A stretch of 40,195 nt of DNA, from the NCBI GenBank assembly GCA_946408995.1, contig CAMJUL010000033.1:1-40195 (forward strand). Direction: 5' to 3'. Under the pieces are notes generated by a model. The model did not search any database, was not told the DNA's origin, and saw only the letters and a program-made list of their open reading frames with translations. Below, in pieces: positions 14,993 to 23,180 of the stretch. Position 1 is the stretch's first letter. Each line of letters begins with the position of its first letter. The translations under genes and the position numbers were made by a program. The DNA is from an uncultured Clostridia bacterium (lineage in GTDB: Bacteria; Bacillota; Clostridia; Christensenellales; Aristaeellaceae).

Positions 14993-15955
14993 ATGAAAAA
15001 GACCTTCGCTCTGCTCCTGGCTGCCCTGCTCCTGCTGTCCTGTGTCGGCTCCGCGCTGGCGGACGTGTACAAGGACGCCGGCTTCATCAAGAAAATCCCC
15101 ATGAAGCCCAAGTACACCGAAGAAGTGGAAAACAAAGGGACTGTTGAAAAGATTACCTATACCTGCCATGCCTACGCCCTGGAAGCCATCAACGAGGGCA
15201 AGGAAATCATGGTGGAAAAGGATATGTACGTCTATCTGCCCTACGGCTACAGCGCCGATCAGGATTACAACGTAATATATCTGATGCACGGCGGCGGCGA
15301 AGATGAAAAATACTGGCTGACCATGGATCGCATGGGTTCCGGCACTCTGGCCATGCTGGATAACATCAACTACAAGGGCGACTGCGAACCCACCATCATC
15401 GTGACTCCCACCACCAACACCGGCACAATCCTTGGCGAACAGGACGAGGATTTGAAAACCCGCGGCGAAGGGCATGCCTGGCATTGGAAGGAGCTGCGCG
15501 AGGACATCATTCCGCTGATCGAAACCAAGTACGCCACCTTCGCCCACGGCGATGTGTCGCCTGAAAACCTGAAAGCCACCCGTGAGCACCGCGCTTTCGC
15601 CGGTTTCTCCATGGGCTCTATCACCGCCTGCGCCGTGGCCATGCACGATTTTGACCTCTTTGCCTATTTCGGCAACTTCTCCGGCGCGAAAACCGAAGTT
15701 GCGGACTATGTAGCAGCCCTGACCAGCGAAGAATTCAAGGATCTGCCCTTCAAATTCTGGTACAACGGCAACGGCACCGTGGACCAGGCCCATGACGAGC
15801 ACAACGAACTGTGCCACGGCGTGCTTGAAGCCCTGCCGGATCGCCTGGAGGACGGCGTGAACTTCTGCTGGATCGATTTCAAGGGCGGCGCCCACGCTTA
15901 TGGCTGCTGGCTGCCCGACCTGTACAACTGCATGCGCGTGTTCTTCAAGCAATAA
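14993..15955 (+). CDS. Secreted esterase paralog 5
   Basis: A 320-residue PF00756 esterase, lacking the 145-180 insert of paralogs 2 and 3 and closest in length to paralog 1. The signal peptide ends at GSALA-DVY. It also contains LLSC, a poor lipobox, so lipidation is possible but less likely than cleavage at ALA. Nucleophile Ser206 lies in GFSMG and the His in GGAHAYGCWLPD. It lies directly upstream of the butyrate kinase gene, 70 bases away across a hairpin, which ties the extracellular esterases to the intracellular pathway. Confidence 0.75.
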   Translation: MKKTFALLLAALLLLSCVGSALADVYKDAGFIKKIPMKPKYTEEVENKGTVEKITYTCHAYALEAINEGKEIMVEKDMYVYLPYGYSADQDYNVIYLMHGGGEDEKYWLTMDRMGSGTLAMLDNINYKGDCEPTIIVTPTTNTGTILGEQDEDLKTRGEGHAWHWKELREDIIPLIETKYATFAHGDVSPENLKATREHRAFAGFSMGSITACAVAMHDFDLFAYFGNFSGAKTEVADYVAALTSEEFKDLPFKFWYNGNGTVDQAHDEHNELCHGVLEALPDRLEDGVNFCWIDFKGGAHAYGCWLPDLYNCMRVFFKQ

Positions 15956-15971
15956 TCTGTTCCCTCTTTCA

Positions 15972-15999
15972 GCCCCGGGCGGCGGCTGCCGCCTGGGGC
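15972..15999 (+). terminator. GC-rich hairpin before the acyl-phosphate module
   Basis: Arms 15972-15983 and 15988-15999 form a 12-base-pair stem with one wobble and a GGCT loop, but no T tract follows. It may reduce read-through from the esterases or protect mRNA ends; full termination is doubtful. Confidence 0.4.
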
Positions 16000-16025
16000 A
16001 TCTCAGGTTCATAGGAGGCATGCGG

Positions 16026-17135
16026 ATGAGCAATCGGATCCTGTCCATCAACCCCGGCTCCACATCCACCAAAATCGGCGTGTTTGAGGACGGCGTTGAG
16101 CTGTTTTCGGCAAATGTCCCCCATGACGCGGATGCGCTTGCCGGTTTTCCCACCATCAGCGATCAGCTGCCCTATCGGAAGCAGACGATCCTGCGCGCCT
16201 TGTCGGATGCGGGGATTGCTCTATCTTCCATAGATGCTTTCGTGGGCCGGGGCGGCGGGCTGCTGCCGGTGGAGGGCGGCGTGTATACGATCAACGACAC
16301 GCTGCTGGACCATGCTGTCCGGGGGGCCAATGGCGTGCAGCATCCCGCCCAGCTGGGGCCCCAGCTGGCCCATGGCTTTGCCCGGGAATTTGGCAGGCCC
16401 TGCTTCGTGGTGAATCCTCCGGATACCGACGAGCTTGCGCTCCGGGCCCGGATCACCGGGGTGCGGGGCATATACCGCACGGTGCATCTCCACGCCCTGA
16501 ACCTGAAGGAAACCGCCATCCGCCACAGTGCCGCCCTGGGAAAGCGGTATGAGGACTGTAATTATGTGGTCTGCCATATCGGCGGGGGCATTTCCATCTC
16601 CGCCCATGAAAAGGGCCGCATGATCGATGGCAATGACATCGTTGGCGGCGAAGGGCCCATGGCGCCCACTCGCTGCGGCGCGCTGCCGGCCGCCGGGCTG
16701 ATGGATTACTGCCGGCAGCATGACTTGAAGACCGCCCGTGCCCTGTGTACCCGCACCGGCGGGTTTATCAGCCATCTGGGAACCGCTGACGCGAAGGCCG
16801 TTTTTGAGCGGGCCGAAGCTGGCGACGCTTATGCCCGGGTGGTGTGGGACGCCATGTGCTATCAGATCGTCAAGTACATCGGGGCTATGGCAGCAGCTCT
16901 GATGGGAAAGGTGGACGGCATTTTGCTGGGCGGCGGCATGGTGCACAACCAAGCGCTGGTGCGCACCGTCGAGGAGGGCTGCGGCTGGATCGCCCCGGTG
17001 ACCGCCTATCCCGGGGAATTTGAATTGGAAGCCATGGCCGCCGGGGCCTGCCGGGTGCTGACCGGACAGGAGCGTGTTAAAGAATACACCGGACAGCCCG
17101 TTTGGACGCCGGGCGGGTGGGAGTGTCAGGCATGA
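16026..17135 (+). CDS. buk: Butyrate kinase family protein
   Basis: A 369-residue acetate/butyrate kinase-family enzyme. The ATP-binding opening is ILSINPGSTSTKIGVFE, followed by a central CHIGGGISISAHEKGRMID segment and LLGGGMVHN near the C-terminus, all typical of butyrate kinase. It converts acyl phosphate plus ADP to acid plus ATP. I use the ATG at 16026, which is seven bases from AGGAGG; the ATG at 16020 is too close. Its stop overlaps the next start by ATGA. It is usually paired with phosphotransbutyrylase, but here the partner is a Pta-type enzyme downstream next to an acyl carrier protein. Confidence 0.88.
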   Translation: MSNRILSINPGSTSTKIGVFEDGVELFSANVPHDADALAGFPTISDQLPYRKQTILRALSDAGIALSSIDAFVGRGGGLLPVEGGVYTINDTLLDHAVRGANGVQHPAQLGPQLAHGFAREFGRPCFVVNPPDTDELALRARITGVRGIYRTVHLHALNLKETAIRHSAALGKRYEDCNYVVCHIGGGISISAHEKGRMIDGNDIVGGEGPMAPTRCGALPAAGLMDYCRQHDLKTARALCTRTGGFISHLGTADAKAVFERAEAGDAYARVVWDAMCYQIVKYIGAMAAALMGKVDGILLGGGMVHNQALVRTVEEGCGWIAPVTAYPGEFELEAMAAGACRVLTGQERVKEYTGQPVWTPGGWECQA

Positions 17136-17578
17136 CTGAAAAGCAAAAGCAAATGGCGATCCTGCTCCAGGATCTGACGCTGGCCTTCATCATCAACTCC
17201 GCCGCCACCATCCTTGGCGGAGGCTTTCAAAGCGCCGGGACTTATTGGTCCGGCATGGGGATGGCCTTCTGCATCAATTATATTGCCGGACTCGTGATCC
17301 CCGTGGAAAGCATCGGGCGAGGCGCGGCGGAAAAGCTGAAACTGCGGGACGGAGGCTTCCCCCATCGGCTGGTCCGGACGGCCGTGGTCAACGCCATCTT
17401 CGTCACCATCATCAGCCTGTCCATCGCGATGATCCAGGGCGGGGTGGGGCCTGATTTGCTGTTCGCGTGGCTGTCCACCTATCCCGCGCTGCACATCGTG
17501 GGGCTGATCGCCTCTTTGCTTCTCGAAGCACCCTGCGCTTGCTTAGCCCAAACTCTGATTCCTTCCTCCAAACCATAA
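17132..17578 (+). CDS. Small integral membrane protein
   Basis: A 148-residue protein with about four hydrophobic segments (near residues 10-30, 40-60, 85-105, 112-135). It has a DUF2798-like look (paired helices, a short N-terminal cytosolic end), but I do not recognise a firm family. The start ATG overlaps the butyrate kinase stop by four bases, so it belongs to this operon. A membrane protein inside an acyl-phosphate module could export the acid product or import the substrate; this is only inference from position. Confidence 0.6.
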   Translation: MTEKQKQMAILLQDLTLAFIINSAATILGGGFQSAGTYWSGMGMAFCINYIAGLVIPVESIGRGAAEKLKLRDGGFPHRLVRTAVVNAIFVTIISLSIAMIQGGVGPDLLFAWLSTYPALHIVGLIASLLLEAPCACLAQTLIPSSKP

Positions 17579-17594
17579 AAAGGAGCATGAAGCC

Positions 17595-18920
17595 ATGAAT
17601 CAAACCACCATCCACCCCTACCAGCGCAGCGTGTCCATCATCGGCGTGGGCTGCACCCCCTTCATGTACACCGTGGACAACCCCGAAACCGACGGGCTTA
17701 CCGAAGGCGAGCTGTTCGGCTACGCTGCTCTTAAGGCCATGGAAGACGCGAGCGTATCCCCCCGGGACGTGGATTTCTATTTCCATGGCGAGGCCAGCCC
17801 CCTCAACGGCTCCAACTACCTGACCCCCAACATCCAGATCGGCAACTGGTTCGGCATGAAGGGCAAGGGCTCCATTCACCACAGCGAAGCCTGCTGCACC
17901 GGCTATCTGGCCATCGAGCAGGCGGTGAACGCCGTAGCCAGCGGAAAATACAACTGCGTACTCACCGGCTGCGTGGAATTTGGCGACAGCGTGCCCGCGC
18001 CCTTCGGCCCCAATGATACCGTGGAAACGCCTAAGCACCCCTACAAGCGGGTCAAGATGACTATGGAACGTTTCCTGGCTACCACCATGTGGCTCTACGA
18101 CCGGAACTATGCCCGCAGCATGATCGCCCCCATGAACCTGATCTACGACGACGTGGCGGAGGATTATGTGCGCACCCGGGGCATCACCGCCCAGCAGATG
18201 GACGACACCCTGAACTGGATGGCCATCAACAACCGCCGCAACGCCGCCCGGAACCCGCTGGCTATTGAGCGCCGGGAATTCAAGGACATCGCGAAGGAAA
18301 AGGGCTTTGATGATGTGATGGATTACATGCGCTCCCCCTATAACCCCAAAATGGGCGATTTCCTGCGTATGGAAGGGGTGGAGCGCAAATGCGACGGGGC
18401 CGCGGCGGCCATCGTCTGCGCCACGGAGATGATTCCCGAAATCGTGAAAAACCTGAAGCACAAGCCCATCCAGGTGCTGGGCATCGGCAGCGCGGCCTGC
18501 GAAGCCACCACGCCTCATTTTGAAATCCGAGCCACGGAAGAAGCCGTGCGCCAGGTGTATGCGCTCACCGGTGTCAAGCCCGAAGAGCTGGATCTGTTCT
18601 TCGCCAATGATTTTATCATCACGTCCCACCTCTACGCCGCCGAAATCGCCGGTTATCTGCCTTATGGCGAAGGCTGGAAATACATTTGTGAGGGCCGCAC
18701 CGCCTTTGACGGGGACAAGCCCATCAACACCAACGGCGGCCGCACCTCCTTCGGCCATGCACATGCGGCCAGCGGCCTGGCGGATGTGTACGAGGCCTGC
18801 CTGCAGATGCGGGGGGCCTGTGGGGAGCGTCAGGTAAAACGCCTGCCCCGCACCACCATGCTCCGCGGCTACGGCGGATCCCAGAATGTGGCCGCCATTA
18901 TCCTCAGAACGCTCGAATGA
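17595..18920 (+). CDS. Thiolase-like acyltransferase (PhlC/SCP2-type)
   Basis: A 441-residue thiolase-superfamily protein of the lipid-transfer/SCP-x type, a group that includes PhlC of the diacetylphloroglucinol acyltransferase. The likely nucleophile is Cys100 in SEACCTGYLA, and the conserved His lies in GGRTSFGHAHAASG. The last catalytic Cys of degradative thiolases is absent (GYGGSQNVAAI), as in the PhlC/SCP2 subgroup. Such proteins normally act with a DUF35 partner, which is the next gene. They make or break carbon-carbon bonds next to a carbonyl, including Friedel-Crafts acylation in the Phl system. The substrate is not known; I infer acyl transfer between an aromatic or beta-keto substrate and the ACP encoded nearby. 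Confidence 0.75.
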   Translation: MNQTTIHPYQRSVSIIGVGCTPFMYTVDNPETDGLTEGELFGYAALKAMEDASVSPRDVDFYFHGEASPLNGSNYLTPNIQIGNWFGMKGKGSIHHSEACCTGYLAIEQAVNAVASGKYNCVLTGCVEFGDSVPAPFGPNDTVETPKHPYKRVKMTMERFLATTMWLYDRNYARSMIAPMNLIYDDVAEDYVRTRGITAQQMDDTLNWMAINNRRNAARNPLAIERREFKDIAKEKGFDDVMDYMRSPYNPKMGDFLRMEGVERKCDGAAAAIVCATEMIPEIVKNLKHKPIQVLGIGSAACEATTPHFEIRATEEAVRQVYALTGVKPEELDLFFANDFIITSHLYAAEIAGYLPYGEGWKYICEGRTAFDGDKPINTNGGRTSFGHAHAASGLADVYEACLQMRGACGERQVKRLPRTTMLRGYGGSQNVAAIILRTLE

Positions 18921-18934
18921 AGGAGGCAAGCACC

Positions 18935-19348
18935 GTGAGTATCAAGCTGGAAAAAGTCGTGGAAACATTCTATCAGAACCTGGAAGCCGGGAAAATTACC
19001 GGCAGAAAATGCCTGAAGTGCGGCGCGGTGGAATTTCCGCCGGTTTATGCTTGCAATTCCTGCGGCTGCTGGGATATGGAATGGGTGGTAATCAGCGGAA
19101 AGGCCAGCATGCATTCCATTGTGCTGCCCGCAGCGCTGTCCTCCAGGCCTGAATACAAGGATTTGGGCAAGTACGCCTACGGCGAAGTGGAATTGGAGGA
19201 AGGCGCTCGGTTTAACGCCGTCGTGCGGGGCATCAGCAGGAAAAACCGCCCCGCGCTGCTGGAAAAGCTGCCCATTCCCTGCCGTGCCGCCATCTATCAG
19301 CGGGATGGCTATAAAACCGTGGTGTTCGATCTGGATGAAGAAGAATAA
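18935..19348 (+). CDS. DUF35 zinc-ribbon/OB-fold partner of the thiolase
   Basis: A 137-residue protein with a zinc ribbon (Cys26, Cys29, Cys40, Cys43, in RKCLKCG and YACNSCG) followed by an OB-fold with IVLPAALSSRPEYKDLG. DUF35 proteins such as PhlB and archaeal homologs form complexes with thiolase-like enzymes and help position acyl donors. I use GTG at 18935, eight bases after AAGGAGG; an in-frame ATG at 18917 overlaps the thiolase stop but lies before that site. It is placed directly after its expected partner. Confidence 0.82.
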   Translation: MSIKLEKVVETFYQNLEAGKITGRKCLKCGAVEFPPVYACNSCGCWDMEWVVISGKASMHSIVLPAALSSRPEYKDLGKYAYGEVELEEGARFNAVVRGISRKNRPALLEKLPIPCRAAIYQRDGYKTVVFDLDEEE

Positions 19349-19372
19349 TGCATAGAAAAGGAGAAGATCGTC

Positions 19373-19615
19373 ATGGAACGCAAGGAACTGGAACAGAAGG
19401 TCATCGAAATGGTGGCGGCGGCCTACGGCCGCAGCGCGGACGAGCTGACGACGAGCACCAGCTTCAAAACCGATCTGAAGGGCGCGTCCATTCAGATGGT
19501 GGGCCTGGTATCCGAATTGGAGAACGAATTGGACGTGATGGTGTCCCTGCCTATCGCTTCCGCCTGCCAGACCATAGGGGAGCTGGTGGACAAGGTGGAG
19601 GAAGAGCTGGCATGA
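19373..19615 (+). CDS. Acyl carrier protein, atypical
   Basis: An 80-residue, acidic, four-helix acyl carrier protein. The phosphopantetheine site reads KGASIQMVGL: Ser39 is kept but the usual Asp before it (DSL) is Ala, and the position after Ser is Ile. Downstream helix SELENELDVMVSL fits the family. A phosphopantetheinyl transferase gene 1 kb downstream would attach the cofactor. It is probably dedicated to this pathway rather than to fatty acid synthesis, because no condensing, reducing or dehydrating fatty-acid enzymes are present. It overlaps the next gene by ATGA. Confidence 0.8.
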   Translation: MERKELEQKVIEMVAAAYGRSADELTTSTSFKTDLKGASIQMVGLVSELENELDVMVSLPIASACQTIGELVDKVEEELA

Positions 19616-20616
19616 GCGTGCTGGATGGGCTCTACGAAAAAGCGCGGCTGAATCCCCAGCGGGTGGCGTTTCCCGAAGCGTCCAACGAAAAAATGATGCA
19701 GGCCGCTTATGAAACAGGCCGGGATGGCTTCATTCACCCCATCCTGGTGGGCGACGCGGCGGCCCTTCGCGCCCTGGCGCTGGAGAGGGGATATGATCCA
19801 CAGGTATTCTCTTTCGTGGACATCCACAATGAGGCATACAAGGCCCAGGTGATCGATCTGTATGTGAACCAGCCGGGCCGGATGCTGAAAGCGAAAGCCC
19901 TGGGGCGCCGGATGGAGGATCCACTGTATTTCGCCATGTCCATGCAGGCGGTGGACGAGGCGGACGTGACCTTTGCCGGCATCGACAACACCACCGGGGA
20001 CGTGCTGCTGGCCGGCCAGATGATCGTCGGCCTGAAGGAGGGGATCACCGCCGTATCCAGCATCGGCCTGTGTGAAATTCCCGGCTGGCAGGGCAGCGAA
20101 GACAATCTGCTGGCCATCGGCGACAGCGCCGTGTGCACCAACCCGGACGCGGAGCAGCTGGCCGGCATCGCCATTTCCGCCTGCGATACGGTGCGGGAGC
20201 TGCTGGATTGGGAGCCCCGATGCGCCATGGTGTGCTACTCCACCCTTGGCAGCGGCCAGGGCGAATTGATCGACAAGGTGACGCAGGCGCTGCAAATCGC
20301 CCGGGAAAAGCGGCCCGATCTGGCCATCGACGGCGAATTCCAGCTGGACGCCGCCATCGTGCCCGCCGTGGCGGGAAAAAAGGTCAAGCGGGAAAGCCGC
20401 GTGGCAGGACGGGCCAACGTGCTCATCTGGCCGGATCTGAACGTGGGCAATGTGGCCGTGAAGCTGATCCAGCAGTTCGGTCATGCCGACGCCTACGGCC
20501 CCATGCTTCAGGGCTTCCGGAAAGTAGTGTGCGATTGCTCCCGCGGCGCTCCGGTATCCGAAATCAAGGGCAATATCGTCATTTCGTCGGTTCGCGCCGC
20601 GGGCATGAAACGGTGA
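19612..20616 (+). CDS. Phosphate acyltransferase (Pta/Ptb family)
   Basis: A 334-residue enzyme of the phosphate acetyl/butyryl transferase family (PF01515). Motifs include VAFPEASNEKMMQAA, YSTLGSGQGELIDKV, DGEFQLDAAI and VAGRANVLIWPDLNVGN. It normally moves an acyl group between CoA and phosphate. The start is the ATG overlapping the ACP stop. Because it is fused into an ACP-thiolase operon, an acyl-ACP donor is plausible, making it a functional analogue of PlsX. Together with the kinase at 16026 it would yield ATP. Acyl-chain length cannot be judged from sequence alone. Confidence 0.85.
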   Translation: MSVLDGLYEKARLNPQRVAFPEASNEKMMQAAYETGRDGFIHPILVGDAAALRALALERGYDPQVFSFVDIHNEAYKAQVIDLYVNQPGRMLKAKALGRRMEDPLYFAMSMQAVDEADVTFAGIDNTTGDVLLAGQMIVGLKEGITAVSSIGLCEIPGWQGSEDNLLAIGDSAVCTNPDAEQLAGIAISACDTVRELLDWEPRCAMVCYSTLGSGQGELIDKVTQALQIAREKRPDLAIDGEFQLDAAIVPAVAGKKVKRESRVAGRANVLIWPDLNVGNVAVKLIQQFGHADAYGPMLQGFRKVVCDCSRGAPVSEIKGNIVISSVRAAGMKR

Positions 20617-20623
20617 TCCCGCC

Positions 20624-21055
20624 ATGCTGGAGCAGTGGATCAACGAACAGGCCCTGCCCCGGGGCATCGGCTTGGACTGCGTACACGCGCCCGCGCTGAA
20701 AGCCCTGGACGAGCGGACCCGGGGCGCATTCCGCTTCGGCGCGTTCACAGTATCGGAACTGCTCGAGGCGGACGCGGCTCCGGATCGATGGGCGTATTTG
20801 GCGGGGCGTTTCGCAGCCAAGGAAGCGGTGCTCAAGGCGCTTTGCCCCCTGCTTCCGGGCAGCCCCTTTGATTTTCGGCGGGTGGAGACCCTGCAGCAAA
20901 AGGACGGAAGCCCCCGGATCACCCGCGCCCCCTGGCTGCTGGCCCTGCTGGAAAAGGCTGGGGCGGACGATTTGCTGCTCAGTATCACCCATGAAGATTC
21001 CTACGCCATCGCCTTTTGCCAGGCGGTGCAAACACCAAAAACAAGGAGGGAATAG
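20624..21055 (+). CDS. AcpS-type phosphopantetheinyl transferase
   Basis: A 143-residue 4'-phosphopantetheinyl transferase. It shows GLDCV (Asp18, magnesium ligand), FTVSE (Glu45), the hallmark RFAAKEAVLKAL (Lys66, Glu67) and ITHEDSYAIAF. It would convert the apo-ACP of this operon to its active form. A dedicated transferase inside a catabolic cluster suggests the host AcpS does not recognise the unusual ACP site. It begins eight bases after the phosphate acyltransferase, with no obvious strong ribosome site, so coupling is likely. Confidence 0.82.
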   Translation: MLEQWINEQALPRGIGLDCVHAPALKALDERTRGAFRFGAFTVSELLEADAAPDRWAYLAGRFAAKEAVLKALCPLLPGSPFDFRRVETLQQKDGSPRITRAPWLLALLEKAGADDLLLSITHEDSYAIAFCQAVQTPKTRRE

Positions 21056-21056
21056 C

Positions 21057-21977
21057 ATGAAGCTCGGTTTTGTCAGCGCGATCTGCGATGGCTGGTCCTT
21101 TGAGGAGATGATGGATTTCGCCTCCGCCCATGGCTTTGAATGCGTGGAGGTGGCCTGCTGGCCCCAGGGCAAGGCGGAACGCCGCTATGCCGGCGTCAGC
21201 CATATCGACGTGGACCGGGTGCTGGTGGACGATGAATACGCCCGGTACATCCAGGAGTACAGCCAAAAGAAGAACGTGGCCATTTCTTCCCTGGCTTTCT
21301 ATCCCAACCCCATGGACGGGAATCTGAGCAAGCGGGAAGCGGCTGTCAGCCATTTGAAAAACGTGATCCGCGCCAGCGGAAAGCTGGGCGTGAATCTTGT
21401 CACCACCTTCATCGGCCGGGATCAAACCAAAACGGTGGAAGACAACCTGGCGCTGGTGAAGGAGATCTGGCCCCCCATCATCGCCCTGGCGGAGGAATGC
21501 GGCGTCCGGGTGGCCATTGAAAACTGCCCCATGCTCTTCGGCACCGATCAGTGGCCCGGCGGGCAGAACCTGATGACCACGCCGGTGATCTGGCGGAAAG
21601 TGTTTGAGCTTTTGCCCAGCAAAAACCTGGGCATCAATTACGATCCCTCCCATTTCGTGTGGCAGATGGTGGATTACGTGAAGCCCCTTTATGAATTCCG
21701 GGATAAAATCTTCCACGTGCATTACAAGGACATCAAGCTCTATCCGGACAAGCTGCGGGAATGCGGCATCATGGCTTACCCGCTGGACTATATGTCCCCC
21801 AAGTTGCCGGGCCTGGGCGACGTGGACTGGGGCAAATACGTGTCCGCGCTGACCGATATCGGCTTTGACGGCTGCACCTGCATCGAGGTGGAGGACAAGG
21901 CCTTCGAGGGCAGCCGGGAGCGGGTGGAGAAGAGCCTGATCCTCAGCCAGCGCTACTTAAAGCAATTTGTGATCTGA
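21057..21977 (+). CDS. Sugar-phosphate isomerase/epimerase-like TIM barrel
   Basis: A 306-residue AP-endonuclease-2/xylose-isomerase-like TIM barrel (IolE and sugar epimerase relatives). Expected metal-binding residues are seen in VAIENCP (Glu), NYDPSHFV (Asp, His), HVHYKD (His) and CIEVEDKAF (Glu). The start ATG is 2 bases after the previous stop, with AAGGAGGG upstream. It likely isomerises, epimerises or hydrates a keto-sugar. In context it may process the oxidised or anhydro sugar left after C-glycoside cleavage. It is a distant relative of the C-deglycosidase alpha subunit at 28302 but lacks an adjacent beta-subunit gene. Confidence 0.7.
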   Translation: MKLGFVSAICDGWSFEEMMDFASAHGFECVEVACWPQGKAERRYAGVSHIDVDRVLVDDEYARYIQEYSQKKNVAISSLAFYPNPMDGNLSKREAAVSHLKNVIRASGKLGVNLVTTFIGRDQTKTVEDNLALVKEIWPPIIALAEECGVRVAIENCPMLFGTDQWPGGQNLMTTPVIWRKVFELLPSKNLGINYDPSHFVWQMVDYVKPLYEFRDKIFHVHYKDIKLYPDKLRECGIMAYPLDYMSPKLPGLGDVDWGKYVSALTDIGFDGCTCIEVEDKAFEGSRERVEKSLILSQRYLKQFVI

Positions 21978-22015
21978 TTTGGAAAACCAATTACATAATA
22001 AAGGAGAACGCTGTC

Positions 22016-23125
22016 ATGAAGAAAGTCAGAATCGCCATCGTGGGCTGCGGCGGTATCGCCAACCAGAAGCACATGCCCTCCCTGAAGAAATTCCCTGACC
22101 GGGCGGAAATGGTCGCCTTCTGCGACATCATCCCCGAGCGCGCGGAAAAGGCCGCCCGGGAATACGGCATCCCCGGCGCGAAGGTGTACGCCGATTACAA
22201 AGAAATGCTGGCGGATCAGACCATCGAATTCGACACCGTCCACGTCTGTACCCCCAACGTATCCCATGCCCCCATCACCGTGGCCGCTTTCGAGGCCGGG
22301 AAAAACGTGATGTGCGAAAAGCCCATGGCCCACAATACCGAGGACGCCCGGAAGATGCTGGAGGCCTGGAAAAAGAGCGGCAAGAAATTCACCATCGGCT
22401 ATCAGAACCGCTTCCGGGATGATACCTCCACCCTCCACGCCTCCTGCGAGGCGGGCGAGCTGGGCGAAATCTACTTTGCCAAGGCCCATGCCCTTCGCCG
22501 CCGCGCCGTGCCCACCTGGGGCGTGTTTCCCAACAAGGCCCTGCAGGGAGGCGGCCCCCTCATCGACATCGGCACCCACGCTCTGGATATTACCCTTTGG
22601 ATGATGAACAATTACGAGCCTGTGTCCGTCTCCGGTCAGGTATTCTACAAGCTGGGCCGCGATCCCAAGGGCCCCGAGGGCAACGTGTTCGGCCCCTGGG
22701 ATCCGGAAACCTTCCAGGTGGAGGATTCCGCCTTCGGTCTGATCAAAATGAAAAACGGCGCCACCATTTTCCTGGAAGCAAGCTGGGCCCTGAACGTGCT
22801 CAAATCCATGGAAGCCTCCACTACTCTGTGCGGCACCAAGGCCGGCGCGGAAATCCATCACGGCGGCAGCTTCGCCAAGGACGAATTGATCTATAACACT
22901 GTGGAGCATAACCAGCTGATGGAAAAGATCATTTCCCCCGCGGGCATCGTGGATTTCTTCGAGGGCGGCGCAGCGGCGGAAGCTGTCCGGGAACAGGATC
23001 AGTGGCTGAACGCCATCCTGAACGATACCGAGCCCATGGTCAAGCCCGAGCAGGCCTTTGTCGTCACGCAGATCCTGGAGGGCATTTACCGTTCCGCCGA
23101 AAGCGGCAAGGAATTCTTCTTCTGA
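22016..23125 (+). CDS. Gfo/Idh/MocA oxidoreductase 1
   Basis: A 369-residue NAD(P)-dependent sugar oxidoreductase. The Rossmann start is VRIAIVGCGGIANQKH, the catalytic lysine motif CEKPMAHN (Lys102), and the C-terminal domain motif LIDIGTHALDITLW with the conserved His. Members named DgpA and CarA oxidise the C3 hydroxyl of C-glycosides to a 3-keto sugar before carbon-carbon cleavage. It sits between the TIM-barrel gene and the importer. It is one of two such enzymes here, so one may act on the intact glycoside and the other on the free sugar. Confidence 0.8.
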   Translation: MKKVRIAIVGCGGIANQKHMPSLKKFPDRAEMVAFCDIIPERAEKAAREYGIPGAKVYADYKEMLADQTIEFDTVHVCTPNVSHAPITVAAFEAGKNVMCEKPMAHNTEDARKMLEAWKKSGKKFTIGYQNRFRDDTSTLHASCEAGELGEIYFAKAHALRRRAVPTWGVFPNKALQGGGPLIDIGTHALDITLWMMNNYEPVSVSGQVFYKLGRDPKGPEGNVFGPWDPETFQVEDSAFGLIKMKNGATIFLEASWALNVLKSMEASTTLCGTKAGAEIHHGGSFAKDELIYNTVEHNQLMEKIISPAGIVDFFEGGAAAEAVREQDQWLNAILNDTEPMVKPEQAFVVTQILEGIYRSAESGKEFFF

Positions 23126-23180
23126 TCCGTACCCTCTCCGCCGCCATGTCAACGAAGGGAGGAATGCTGTTACGGAACTG

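Noticed and set aside
17412-18929. A 505-residue minus-strand frame opposite the thiolase
   Set aside because: The same antisense effect; the thiolase frame has catalytic motifs and matches operon spacing.
16026-20616. A standard butyrate-production operon
   Set aside because: Crotonase, butyryl-CoA dehydrogenase and 3-hydroxybutyryl-CoA dehydrogenase are all absent, and an ACP with its own PPTase is present instead.
21057-21977. Second C-deglycosidase alpha subunit
   Set aside because: The barrel lacks the SLYSYQ start and EQ-x-R segment of that group and has no adjacent beta subunit, so a general sugar isomerase call is safer.
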